Under the pieces are notes generated by a model that did not search any database, had not been told where the DNA came from, and saw only the letters and a list, made by a program, of their open reading frames with translations. A stretch of DNA of 64,000 nt from Romanomermis culicivorax (Eukaryota > Nematoda > Enoplea > Mermithida > Mermithidae): assembly GCA_963922205.1 (NCBI GenBank), contig CAWUHX010000158.1:756501-820500 (forward strand). The letters run 5' to 3'. Below are positions 32,780-43,828 of the stretch, piece by piece. A program made the translations under genes and the position numbers. Position 1 is the stretch's first letter. The number at the start of each line of letters is the position of its first letter.

Positions 32780-33955
32780 CCGAAATGAAGATTATCCTGA
32801 AATTCCAACTTGTTTGTTTTTATGTAACTTTTCACATATATATTGCTGTGTTTCTCCATACCTTTCGGATTCCCATTCGCTTTTGGGCGTATTTTTTTGT
32901 GTCTCACCTTGTAAATATTTGCGGCCTTTGCCGTTGTGCTTGGGTCAACGTGCCTATCAATAAATTAATGATTAAAATCGGTCAATCGACTTAGAGGTTC
33001 AAAACAGAGAATAGAATTTGTCCACAAGATTCCATCCAAATTCCGTTTTCCTCCCTATTTCCGAGTTCCTATCCAAGTCTACAGTAATCCTTGTAGACGT
33101 CAACCTATTTGGATTTCAGAAATCAACCCAATTCAATTTCTGTGCCTACAGTAATACCAATAGAGTCAGCTTACAACCGATACTCTTGATTTTTCTACCA
33201 TATAGATTTGCACTTATTGTAGAAATTATCTGACTGTGTGATTCCTGCTACAGTGACCAAATCTCTGTGTACCACAACCCCAATCTAACCCTTAAAAACA
33301 CAAACATTCTTCCACACATTCTCGGAAGCTAACTTCACTTGATCAAATAGTAAATATTCTGATCAATGACTTTTGGTCTAGAATGGAATTCGTCAATACA
33401 AAACTGTTCCTTCTCTTGATTGCGTCCCACTATAACAAAATTTCCACTTTACCGACTGTTGTATAGATAGAGTACACTGTAAGTAGTGAATAGAGCAAGC
33501 AAATCAGTAAGAATTGGCTGATTTTATTTGAAAATTATGCCAATGTTATTTATACCAATGTATTATTACAGTATTCTTGAGTTTTACGAATAAATCGCCC
33601 AAAATGTAATTATTTTCCCATCAAAAACATTTAATCATTTTTTATTACCAAATTACACGGAATCAATGTATATTTTAACACAATAAATTAACAATATAAC
33701 GCAAGCACGTTTCAATTTCAATTAAAAGAACATCAAACCCGGCATCAACAGCTATCATATCTCTGGTTTGAATAAAGTTCTTTTTTTCTACAATAAATGT
33801 TGGCATCAATAATTGCGTTTTTATTTCGATGCTGATCCGGTTGATCACCAAGAATAGTACTTGCATGCGGATACGATTCACACGGCTTGTTTGTTGTAGC
33901 CAGTCCAAAAACTCATTAAAGGCTGCATGAGGGGAGTGGCCAAGGTCGTAATTTG

Positions 33956-34014
33956 CTTAGGCTTGGGCTTAGTTTCATTCCCAGGCTAAGACTTAGGCGT
34001 AGGTTTGGGCTTTA
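33956..34014 (-). repeat. Interstitial telomere-like TTAGGC tract
   Basis: GCTTAGGCTTGGGCTTAG and AGACTTAGGCGTAGG are degenerate TTAGGC units on the plus strand, opposite in orientation to the tracts at 26616 and 39008. Confidence 0.5.
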
Positions 34015-35639
34015 GTCAATTGATCAGTAAATGATTCAATGATCCACCGAGCCAATGTCGCCGTCATGGCACTTTTTGCATCGTATGGGTAACAAAGTAG
34101 GACAGAGTAGAAAGTTTTCACATGAATTTTGGATTTATGTAGAAAGTAGTGAAAATGAAGAAAAGTGGAAACTGAATATGTGTATGTTATCATCAAACAC
34201 ACACTCACACACACAAATACATGGGGTCTCTGAAATAAACCATATTCCCATAAAAAATTGTGAATTTGCAGGATTGTTTCACAATTCATGAACTTCAGCC
34301 CTGAGTTGTGTGAGCACAGTGAAGTTGATGATCAGTTCTCTAACTTGAGATTTTGATGTCATAATCTTAGATTACTGTAGAAGCTGCCATGAGAACGTGA
34401 AATAACTTCTATAAGTCTAGATGATAAAACCGTGTTTCGTGACATCAATTTTTTCCGGAAATTCGGTCGAAGGAAAAGATTCCAATATGCAAATTAAATG
34501 TAAAGATAAACGGAATGTCGGGTTCTGTTGCATAGCATGGAGAAATCTGGCGAAAAGTGAAAGATTATCTGATGCATCTTGTTCTCTTCAAAAATAATTT
34601 CACTGCGCCAGGAGATTTAATTCTCAAACGCGCTGTGTCTTGAACCAAATACAATTCGGTCTTGTTTTAAAAAAACAAATATGTTATTGAAATAAGCATG
34701 CTGAAATCTACAAAAATGATGTCGATAAGTTGATTAATTTGAGAGGAAACCGACAGGTTAAAACATAAAAGTGGGGTAATGCTAATTTTCGGATTTTGAA
34801 CGCCGCAAAACTTTCTACATTGATTAACAAATAACGTATGATAGTTAATTCGGAAGCTAAAAACGTACAGCAAAAAGAAATACCGTTTTATCAAGGATGA
34901 AGAGCAATCAATACTCGCAAAATGACAGGTTTCGAAGCACATTTTCGGGGAGGTTCTACGTTTTCTATACTGAGTAATTATTATGCCAAAAATTGGCCGT
35001 TTTTCGGATAGTTTTTTGTGTTGAGCGTTACAGCGACTTTATTATATGCAGAAGCACTTTATGCATTCCAACAAGACAAATATCAAGAAAAGATGTGAGT
35101 TGAAGTATCCGCAAGATGACCATGAAAAATTTTAAAATTTCCCCCAAAATCACTGAAATCCAAAAATGCTTCATTCTTCTGTTTATCTGGGAACGATAAG
35201 AGTTACTCTGACGCCATTTCTGCTCCGAAAGCACACAGCGGTACACAATTTTCAGTTTCCTACAGGGTACTAGTACGGCATACAAAAAAGTACTACTGAA
35301 ATAAAGAAAAGAAATTGGGACATCCCAATGGAAAAAGCTCTAATGAGCTCGTAGTCGATTTTTCCGGAAATTTTTCGCCTTATTTTTGACACCTAAATTT
35401 CGTAAAAAGGTAAGGAAACTTAGGTTTGATTATAGAGTAGTGTCTCTACTATATAGGCTGAGATGTCATGGATTCAATTTTCCGACTGAAAAATTGAAAT
35501 ATTTCGAAGTTTCGAACACTGTAGCTATGCGAATTTTCCTTTTTAATCCAAGATTAATATTAATGTTGCAGATCATGAGACTATCCAGTATATTACATTT
35601 TCTGGTATGATTAATTTTTAACTCATCATAGGGTCGAAT

Positions 35640-36490
35640 TTCTGGTGTCAACCCTATTCAGCGAAATACACAACAGCGAAACTCTAAATAGCGGGACTCA
35701 ATACAGCGATTCTCAAAACAGTGAAGTATCAGAACAGATTCTCAAAATTAAGAATTTTCAAAAAAGTTATGTTTAGAATTGAAAAATTGAGATTGGGCGG
35801 GGTAGGCGTTTTGGCGAATAGCCTATTTGGTCCTTCAATTCGATATGGTGGATGCTGGTTGTCACACATTTTGGCACGAATCGCCAGATTTCTGACATTT
35901 GTTTTCACGACATTACAGTTTTTTATTTTGGTTGGTTTATTATAAACATATCTACATGCATGTTTTTTGCTTCTTTTTTCCTTTATCGACTTTTTTCGTT
36001 CTATATTCTTCTTATTTTGAGCCACTTTTTATTTAATTTTTTCAAAATGTGTACTTTTGCTCTATTTTTCGCCTACTTTTTATTGCATTATTTTACTTTT
36101 CATTTCTTTATTATTTGTTTTTTGTTCTGCCTTCACTGATTGATTATTTTATTCATTTCATTTTATTTGTTTGTTTCATTTTGTTTTATTTATTTCACCG
36201 CAACAGAAGCACAAAAGCATGTGTAACTTGAATGGCTAAATACGACTAAAAATAGGCCATCTCAAACAGCAAAAACGATTTTAATATTCCTAATTTGCAT
36301 ATTTACTATAAAAATGATGTGTGCGTTTACTGTAATACGTAGAACTTTTTAATATTCGCTGTATTGACATTCGCTCTTTTGAGAATCGCTGTTTTGAGAT
36401 TTCGCTGTTTTGAGACCTCGCTGTTTTAAGAGTCACTGTATTGAGACTTCGCTGTATCGAGAATGGCTGTTTTGAGGCTTCGCTAAAAAG
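35640..36490. mobile_element. Phrase-array element A, copy 1 (CTCAAAACAGCGA)
   Basis: The left array (35651-35745) has five or six degenerate ~16-bp units (CTCAATACAGCGATT, CTCAAAACAGTGAA). The right array (36354-36486) has about eight in inverted orientation (TTCGCTGTTTTGAGA). The interior is AT-rich, with a distinctive TTTCACCGCAACAGAAGCAC segment shared, inverted, with copy 2 at 50.8-52.1 kb. No coding sequence is credible; the frames at 35852-36231 are low complexity. Confidence 0.6.
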
Positions 36491-36665
36491 GTCACATTGC
36501 AAGTTTTGCGTCATTATTGTGGTCACTTCAACTTTTTATTATACAAAAATTTCAGGCAAGGCCATCTGACCGCCCGATGCACGATAATACTGACTAGGAA
36601 ATTTGCGACGAATCACGAATTAAATATATACATGCGACGAAAAAAACGATCATTTCCTCCATAAT

Positions 36666-36902
36666 TTACTTTTTATCGATGTTATTCCGCTCTTTAATAT
36701 ATCTCCTGGCTCTGCCCAACGAGAATAACTTGTCCAAACCCAAGCTTTGCGTGATGTGGCCTTTGGGGCCGATGAAGGGCGTCGAATCCAAAATGGCGTC
36801 GTGGTAGCAGACGGAACCGCACATACTGTCGCACTGGACCCAAATTTTTTTGTAACGATTCAAAATTTTGTCGGGCGATTGTATCCTGTTGGACTGTCGC
36901 AG
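36666..36902 (-). CDS. Secreted Cys-rich protein, exon 3
   Basis: The acceptor is CATTTTCTAG, phase 0; 78 codons and TAA. It carries three clustered cysteines (QCDSMCGSVC), then DSTPFIGPKGHITQSLGLDK and a basic C-terminus. The strongly coding GC pattern marks this as a genuine terminal exon. Confidence 0.82.
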   Translation of the reverse strand: MRQSNRIQSPDKILNRYKKIWVQCDSMCGSVCYHDAILDSTPFIGPKGHITQSLGLDKLFSLGRARRYIKERNNIDKK

Positions 36903-39900
36903 CTAGAAAATGAAAAAAAATTTTAAGCATTGAGTTGACGTCAGAATTTTTTTAGGTCATTTTAGGGGCCTGGCCCCCTAAAAGTTTGGAAATGGCTCCT
37001 AAAATTTTAGGTCCAGGAGCCGTTTGGGCTCCTAAAATTTTGACTTATTCAATTATATTATAGTGAACTGCAGTTATTTTCATTCAATTTTAGATTTTAA
37101 GTAAGCGTTTTACAGGCTCCAAAATCATAAAACATCGAAAATTGTCCAGCGCTTCGCGCCGGATTCACTGCTTTTCTATAAAAAAAATCTATAAAAAAAA
37201 TACAAGTCAAACTTTCTAGGATTCGACAAAGGAAAGAATACGGGGGATCGACATGGAAAAAAAGAATTTTGGTACATTTCATGCAAAAGAATTTTGGTGA
37301 TCAAAATCTCAATTTTTCTGTTTTTTGTAACTATTATTTTAAATATGGAGCCTACTTTTAATGCATGATCATAATGAGGTGATTTTCATAAATTTCAAAT
37401 TTAATTTGAATTTGTCAAACTTATGAAAGTATGAACATAGTTTGTAAAATGATATATTACATGTTTTCCTACCTTGTATGTTGATGGAATAAGTTATCTT
37501 TAAATTGATTTTCCAGAATTTTAGAGTGTCAAAATCTCAAAGAAAATTTTGTTGCATAGCGCGCTGGAAAGATATAGGAAAAAGATATATATATAACAGA
37601 AGCTGCAATTTCAAAACCCTATGCTTTGGAGTCGGAAACAAATGAATTCAAGTGTTATCTTGGAAGAAGGATTGTACAAAAATAAACGAAATATGGTGTT
37701 TTTTGCATAAAAAAATTTCTTTGCACAAGGATTTTTCGGACGATGTTTGTACGTGTGGAAATATGCCTGTAACTGAAAATGCTGGGTGGAAATCAAATTT
37801 TGAACAGTGATTTTTTAAAACTGGTATCAACTGATTGAATATCTATATAATTTAATTATATAGTACGTTCTACAGTGTGTTACAAGCACGCTTTTCAATA
37901 TTCTTCAATTAAAAATTTTTGGCTCCCAAAATTTCAGTTTGGCACCTAAAAATTTAGCCTTAGGAGCCTGGTTTTCAAACCAAAAAAAGCCTGGTTGACA
38001 TTCAAAAATAATTGCAATAGTGCAAAAAATAACCTTTCCGAAGAAGAGTTTTTTTCAGGCTAGCATATATTCTGTATTTTTTACGCGAAAATTGATCACA
38101 CAAGACTCGATTTTGAAATGATCGATGCAGCAATCCAATGGAAATAAGTTCAACACGATAAGAAGCAGTAAGCTTATTGCTGTAATGATTGCGGAAAATT
38201 TCTCGTCCATGAACGATTAATAAAATATGCTGAAAATCTCCTTCCATAACCTCGTTAAACAGTCAAAATTTTTCGAGAAACGAGACACACTATTGTCCAA
38301 ATCAAAAGTGGATAAGCATGTTGGTTTTTCTATAATTTGGGTCTTCCCATTATCATTGAGAAATTTAGCGATTTTCTACAGCATAAAGTTTTTTACTCCG
38401 TCAAAATTGCAAATCATATTGAACCTACACTTTAAAAATGAATAAACCATAGTTATAGTTTCAACATTTCAATTGTTTTTCATGCTGTTCGGCGATGGAA
38501 AAAATCAAGTTTTAAGCAAATATGTTAAATAGCCAACAAGAAAGTTACATCCCATTTAGGTTAAAATGATAAACGTGGCGAAAACCAAAAAAGTATGTTC
38601 AATTTCATACGCGATTTTCACTTAACGGAAAATTTCATACTGTAGAAAAACGCTAATTTCTTCCATGAGAATGGGAAAGGCCATAATCCTTCGAGAAGCG
38701 AACTGAGCCAATACGTGAATGCTAACCACTCAACCAGGTTATTGAAGGAAATTTTCACCTATTCTGTTGATTGTGTGTCGATTCACCGAAAGTCCCGATT
38801 CTTCGAATAGTGCTTGAGATTTTATCTACTAAGTCTCGCTTTAGCAAAAGCCTCGATTCCTCAAAAAAAATTTTTTCCCGAAAAATCCCGTTTCTTCGAA
38901 AATAATAAATGTGTAGGTTTAAATTTACCATTTTGTAACGTGAAGGTTCCCACGACATAAAGTTCCCACTGTCTTTTCCACCTTGAAAAGTAAACCACTG
39001 TGGTCAAACCTAAGCTTAAGTCTAAGCCTAAGCCCCAAGCATGGCCATCGACAAAAAATCTCTTGATGCTGTGGAACGTTCATATCATCAGATATAGTAA
39101 TTTTGAAATTATGGTATTTACGACCAAATTTACAGACGTTTTAAAAAATCGATCTGTTTGCATATGCACTTTCGATGAACTTGGATTTGTGTGATGCACC
39201 AATGTTCAATGAATCATAAATTTCATCTTCTTTTCGAAGAATCGGGAAGGCAAAGTCATGATGCACTATAACATGTATCGAGAAATCGTGAATTTTATCC
39301 TCTTTTCGAGGAATAGGGACTTTCGAGGAATAGGGATACAACCATTCTGTTCGCCGCTCACTGACGGAAATTTTTTCTTCATGGACTACACTAATAAGCC
39401 TTCTAGTCTTGTCTGCATTGAACTTACGGTCATGGGATCGGTGCATCGATCATTTCAAAATTGAACATAGATGTCAAGTGAACATCATCAACTTATGGAA
39501 CCTGTAACATAAAAACATACAATAAGCGTGTCACTCAATTAGAAAATCAAGAGCATATCTACATTGGTTACTGTAAGATACAAATTCTCAGCAATTCGTT
39601 TTTAAAAATATCCTGTAGCTTACAGTAAGCAAATGACGAAAACTTTTTCAACGTCCGAAAATTGTTATGGTTTTTAAGCAATTTGCTGACCTCCCTAGTC
39701 TCGCTGTTATCTCAAAAATTATAAAACGATGAAAAATACTATAGAAAAATGAACCTAATCGAAAACTGTTATGATTGTTATCAAAGTTGAGACCGCTAGA
39801 CTATTAAACGAATAAGACGGACGAAAATGAGAATAGATATAGAAACCTTCAACGTTTTTCATGCAATCACAAAATTATGAACCAGTGAAAAGTATCAAAA

Positions 39901-42900
39901 ACTGGTAAACTATTGAAAAACTGAATGAAAAATGAATTTTTTCAGGTACTATTATTTTCAGGTACAACTAAATTCAACGTTTTTTGTAAATCCAAGCAAG
40001 CAGGAAAGATAGAAAGTGATTGAAAAATAGCCTGCTGATGCTCAAGTTTCTTTCTTCTCAAAATCGTTAGACCTTTATCTGTCAAGGTTTATGTTTCTTA
40101 TCAAAATTCCCAGTTATCTGCAATAATTTCGAGTCTTGAATTTTAAATACTGTTGTATGCTGGACTGGAAATATTCTAAGATACTGAACTAACGCGTGAA
40201 CAGTTTTTTGGGTTCGAATTTCTACAGTAAACTTTTGTGCAAACGATTCTAATGACAGTGCTAATTTCTGTAATTTTTCAGTATAGAAACATTTCTATAA
40301 AATATATATTATACGTGAAGAAAATCAAAGTAAATCATATCAATCTTTGGGTATCTTGCTGACGTCATTCGTCCTCATTAAAAACGTATTCAAAGGAATA
40401 ATAATTTACTGATGTAAAATCCTAAACAAGCATCAAGAACCTTCAAGAAAAAAAATTTAAATATGAAATAAACAAATAATTTGAATCAAAGTTACAATTG
40501 AGACTTATGAACCAAAGCAACTGTTGAATTAAATAACGATAAAGAGAAAGAAACGAAAAAATAATAATCACTCTCGAACCAATCAACTAATGAAATTAAT
40601 GACTTTTATAGCAATTAGTCCAAGAAGAAAAATCAAACTTACATTTCCGCATCGATAATTATCGTTTTGGAAGTAATATTTTGAGTTTTGTTTAACGTTA
40701 TTGACGCATCGAATTTTCTCCATATGGGTCATTTCGTCGGTGACCAACTTATTTTCCAGGCAATCTACGTAAGTCAGAGCCTTGATGAACGGTTTGTGAT
40801 CTACCATTTCGAAACACACTTGTTGGCAATCTTTTCGGTCGTACCTTGAAAAAATAAAAAAAAACTTTTTAATTTTTGAGCTCAATTTTCAATTCATAGA
40901 TCAGGGAAAACTTCGTCTGATGGGAAATAATTGGGCAAAAATGCCAAAATCAAGTTGAAAATCAAAACTACCTTGCTGATCTTGATCTTTTGGAAATGAG
41001 AGACTCCCAAAATTTCATAAAGTGGAGTAAAGAATGAAGCATGATTAAAATTTTGCCTTTCATGTTTCAGAAGTTTCAAGAGTGGGTAACACTGTTTGAA
41101 AATTGAACAGAACAATTTTAAATTTTTTTGGCAATGAACAGATCAGAACTTTTACAAGCAACTTTATTTTAACATAAATACTGTGGATTGCATTTTAAAT
41201 TCAGTAAATTGGAAGCACAAATTGGAAGCACATCCTTCCTGATTTTTGAGTAAATACACTCAACCGTTACTGAAAAAAAACTGCAAAAACTTCCACAGTA
41301 GGAACTTTTTGTTGAACATTTTAGAACCATTAGTCTTACAGTTTATGTGCGGCTACAGTATACTTCTCTCGTATACCGTAATGAGCGTTTTTCGACCGCC
41401 TGATCTTTCGTTTTGTTTCGAAAAACATTTCATGAATCAGCAAATTGGAATTCGGGCGCTTTTTAAGGCAAATTATAGTACGGATGACGAAATTTCGATC
41501 AAAATATTTGCGCGAAAAGCAGTCGAGAGCAGAAAATGACAAAAACAAGCTCGCTATCGCTTAGGAAAGGTTTTGCTTTTTCTTTTTGAGAAGAAAGCCT
41601 AAATCGACCTGGGTGATAAGATGACGAAATTTGTGCTTTAAAATCGGCTTTAACGGGTGAGAGATACACAAATTAATTAGGCAATGTACATTTCTAATTA
41701 CTGTATAATTACAATTTAGTGGAATACTGTAAACAGAAATTTGTTACTTGGAATGTGAAAATGTCAGCAGGTAAATTCTTCTAGGAGTACAAGTCACATA
41801 GGGGAGTAATGAAAAATCGATGACTTCCATAAAAACCGCAAAAATTACTATAGAAACGAGTGTGCAAAATTGAAGACAAAATTGTCAGAGCAGTAATTTC
41901 ACTCACAAAAAATTCCTTTATATAGTGTTTTTCTTGAAATGCTTGGTAAATTTTCTTGAAAAAGTATTTCTACAAGTAGTATTTCAGATTTTCACGATTT
42001 TCTGATAAAAAATAAATCATATAGAACTGGAAATTTGCGGGTATACTGACCCGACCTCTAACAATTTTTCGAGTGAAAAATTTTGCACTAAGAGCTCTAT
42101 GTAGATGATTTCGACGACAGTATTGATTTGTGTAACTTTTCTATTCGGAAACATTTTATAAAAAACGGACTATAGTTATACGTTCAGCAGGTTTCATTCA
42201 AATTTAACAAGTGTTTTTATTTCGAGCTAAAGTCTTTCCCTAAACTAAGAATTTTCACAAGGTTTGCATCGAATTTAGCATTCTTCATGTGTATAAGTTT
42301 TGAAGAGTTTTTGTTCTGACTCAGATGCCGTTTTTTAAACATTCTATCCTATTCTGAATGTGAATATTAGTATGTCACGAGAGTACCAGCTTTCTTTGTT
42401 CTTCGGAAGTGCTCATGCAACAAAAAAGTTCAATTCCGTACAAAAAGCATACTGTAACTGGGCTACTTATTTTTTATTTGCAGTTTAACATTGTACGACA
42501 GAACAAAAGTATTCTCATGAAAAGCAAAGCCATGAAAAATGAACTAATCAACCATTGTTTAGAAGTAACATTGTTTTCTCATGATGCTCACGGATGGGCA
42601 GTATTCACAAGAATCCGAGAAACTGTGTATGTAAAAATCATGAATTTCTGTAAATCAAAAGTTCATTTGCAGTATTTAATGCACAGAGTCAATTGTATTC
42701 TTTAATGCTTCGTACAGTGTCGATGATTTTCAACTGATGGTCACATAACTGAAAAATGCAGAGAAATTCTCTATTTGATGAATCATTATTCTGAATCTGA
42801 CGAGCCTTCTATGTATTGAACACCTAACAAATGTTGCAACTTGATGGAGAATTGTATCAAATAAGATTGATTTGTGATTCTTGCTTAGTAGAAAAGAAAT

Positions 42901-43216
42901 TCTGATGATTTTAGTACTAGGACTATACACACGCTATAAAAATCAGGTAAGATCAAATTTTTAACCTGCCATAACTATGAGAAATAGAGAATGAAAATTT
43001 TTACGTTGTTTTTAAATGGAGTAAATGCCCAATTACTGATTTAGAACAAAAAACTTCTGACCAATTTCAGTCAGGACCCCAAAACACTGTCTCACAATGC
43101 TCATGTGCATAAACTGAACCTTTGACCACAACTCACCAATAAGTCCACGCCGAAGCCCATCCCGCTTTGCCGACCAACCAAAAGTACGTCCATAGTGCTA
43201 CAGTAAACGATTGCAT
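36666..43216 (-). CDS. Secreted eight-cysteine protein of unknown family, 172 aa, three exons
   Basis: Exons are 43216-43137, 40844-40643 and 36902-36666. Junction phases match exactly: exon 1 leaves two bases (TG) completed by G to Trp27; exon 2 ends in phase 0 and exon 3 begins in phase 0. Residues 1-23 are a signal peptide (MQSFTVALWTYFWLVGKAGW, then ASA). The mature part has Cys33, 37, 55, 73, 92, 118, 122 and 126, enough for four disulfides, with DRKDCQQVC near the start and VQCDSMCGSVC (116-126). A basic tail, GRARRYIKERNNIDKK, closes it; there is no second membrane segment. I do not recognise the fold; likely extracellular. The 3.7-kb intron holds a phrase-array element and M1 copies. 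Nothing in the context suggests a pathway. Confidence 0.75.
36961..37996. mobile_element. Phrase-array element F (GGCTCCTAAAATTTTAGG)
   Basis: The left end (36961-37042) and right end (37921-37996) share repeated, partly palindromic GGCTCCTAAAATTTT and TTTAGCCTTAGGAGCC units. The interior is AT-rich with a GCGCTTCGCGCCGG hairpin at about 37140. It lies in intron 2 of the secreted-protein gene. Boundaries are approximate and no target duplication was found. Confidence 0.45.
38095..38457. mobile_element. M1-family TIR element
   Basis: The ends are GATTTTGAAATGATCGATG and, inverted, CTATGGTTTATTCATTTTTA. The interior has the M1 AGTAAGCTTATTGCTGTAAT and CGAGAAACGAGACACAC segments. About 360 bp. 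Confidence 0.55.
38769..39343. mobile_element. Phrase-array element D with perfect 8-bp target duplication
   Basis: The 575-bp element sits in an M1 copy, flanked by ATTCTGTT at 38761-38768 and 39344-39351. The ends are inverted repeats: GATTGTGTGTCGATTCACCG and, inverted, GGTTGTATCCCTATTCCTCG. Inward lie several ~20-bp units of the type AAAGTCCCGATTCTTCGAA on the left and TTTTCGAAGAATCGGGAAGG on the right. An 8-bp duplication is the hAT superfamily hallmark. The interior has a telomere-like tract (39008-39039) and no transposase. Confidence 0.65.
39008..39039 (+). repeat. Interstitial telomere-like GCCTAA tract
   Basis: CCTAAGCTTAAGTCTAAGCC and a following TAAGCC are degenerate GCCTAA units inside phrase-array element D, so such tracts can travel in transposons. 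Confidence 0.5.
40643..40844 (-). CDS. Secreted Cys-rich protein, exon 2
   Basis: The acceptor is TTTTTTCAAG, then one base completing Trp27 and 67 codons up to AAT|GTAAGT. It contains five of the eight cysteines and KPFIKALTYVDCLENKLV. It is GC-richer than both flanking introns. Confidence 0.8.
40845..43136. other. Intron 1 of the secreted-protein gene
   Basis: AT-rich, with an M2 element at 41925-42177. The stretch 41246-41545 has an open frame on both strands (plus: SVFRPPDLSFCFEKHFMNQQ) and GC-richer codons, possibly a transposon fossil, but I cannot assign it. Nothing else is recognised. Confidence 0.4.
41925..42177. mobile_element. M2 TIR element
   Basis: It starts TATAGTGTTTTTCTTGAAAT and ends, inverted, CTATAGTCCGTTTTTTATAA, about 250 bp with no coding content. 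The TA-rich ends suggest Tc1/mariner-type insertion. Confidence 0.5.
43137..43216 (-). CDS. Secreted Cys-rich protein, exon 1 (signal peptide)
   Basis: 26 codons plus two bases from the ATG at 43216 to a GTGAGT donor at 43136. It encodes a hydrophobic signal sequence ending WASA. Another frame from a nearby ATG (MDVLLVGRQSG) gives no frame match to exon 2, so this start is preferred. Confidence 0.7.
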
Positions 43217-43828
43217 AATTATCATACTTTTTCGAAAAAGCCAAGGATAGAGTATAAAAATGTGCACCACCGTATCGGGTCAAAACAATAATGATTCACA
43301 ACTATTGCGAAAGTTCCTTTTTATAGGAGGGCGGCTGGCTGGAGCAGAAACCGCGCTCTTCGCCGTCTATTCTGTACAAAATACAGGACCCAACGTGCTA
43401 AAATTAGATCCATGTTTATTGAACCAGTTAATAAACTTATCATCGCGCATACCAAAAGAAGCTTGTTTTTCACACAATGAGGATGTGGCCCTGTGGTCGA
43501 GGAGGTTAGTGAGTGAAAAAGGCCTAAAATTAGCAAAGCAACACACGGAGCAGATTAAAGTACAAAAACTTTGCAAAAATAAAGCTAGAAATGCTATTTT
43601 TAGTTGTTTTTGAGTTAAAATCTTATTTTCTGTATCTTTTTCCTAACAAAAAAACTAAAAGCAAGATTTGACCAGTATTTTGGGTCGGTAGTGATTCAGC
43701 TACCGAAGTTTTTTCAGCCTCTGTGTCAATTCAGCCACGTTTATTTTTCCTCGTGGAAAAGTTATTTCTCATTTTTATTACTAGCCGCATATTTTCTCAT
43801 TGAAGAATTGAGGATTTTGGACCTACTA

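Larger units (their letters stand above)
32031..36665. other. Intergenic region
   Basis: No gene is supported. It contains a CRE/E-box cluster (32675-32779), a telomere-like tract (33956-34014) and phrase-array element A1 (about 35640-36490). The open frames at 32674-32994, 33675-33908 and 34667-35285 have no recognisable domains or splice context. Confidence 0.4.
38555..39472. mobile_element. M1-family element interrupted by phrase-array element D
   Basis: The left half ends ATTTTCACCTATTCTGTT at 38768 and the right half resumes ATTCTGTTCGCCGCTCACTG at 39344, with M1 order on both sides. Terminal ATCGATCATTTCAAAATTG closes it near 39470. Confidence 0.55.

Noticed and set aside
35852-36231. 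Hydrophobic 95-codon frame resembling a membrane protein
   Set aside because: It is the T-rich interior of phrase-array element A; the inverted copy at 51.7-51.9 kb has the same text with different stops.
43260-43613. 117-codon plus-strand frame beside the secreted-protein gene
   Set aside because: It lies in the upstream region of the minus-strand gene, is open in other frames too, and shows no domain. A tRNA-like A-box near 43494 has no B-box.
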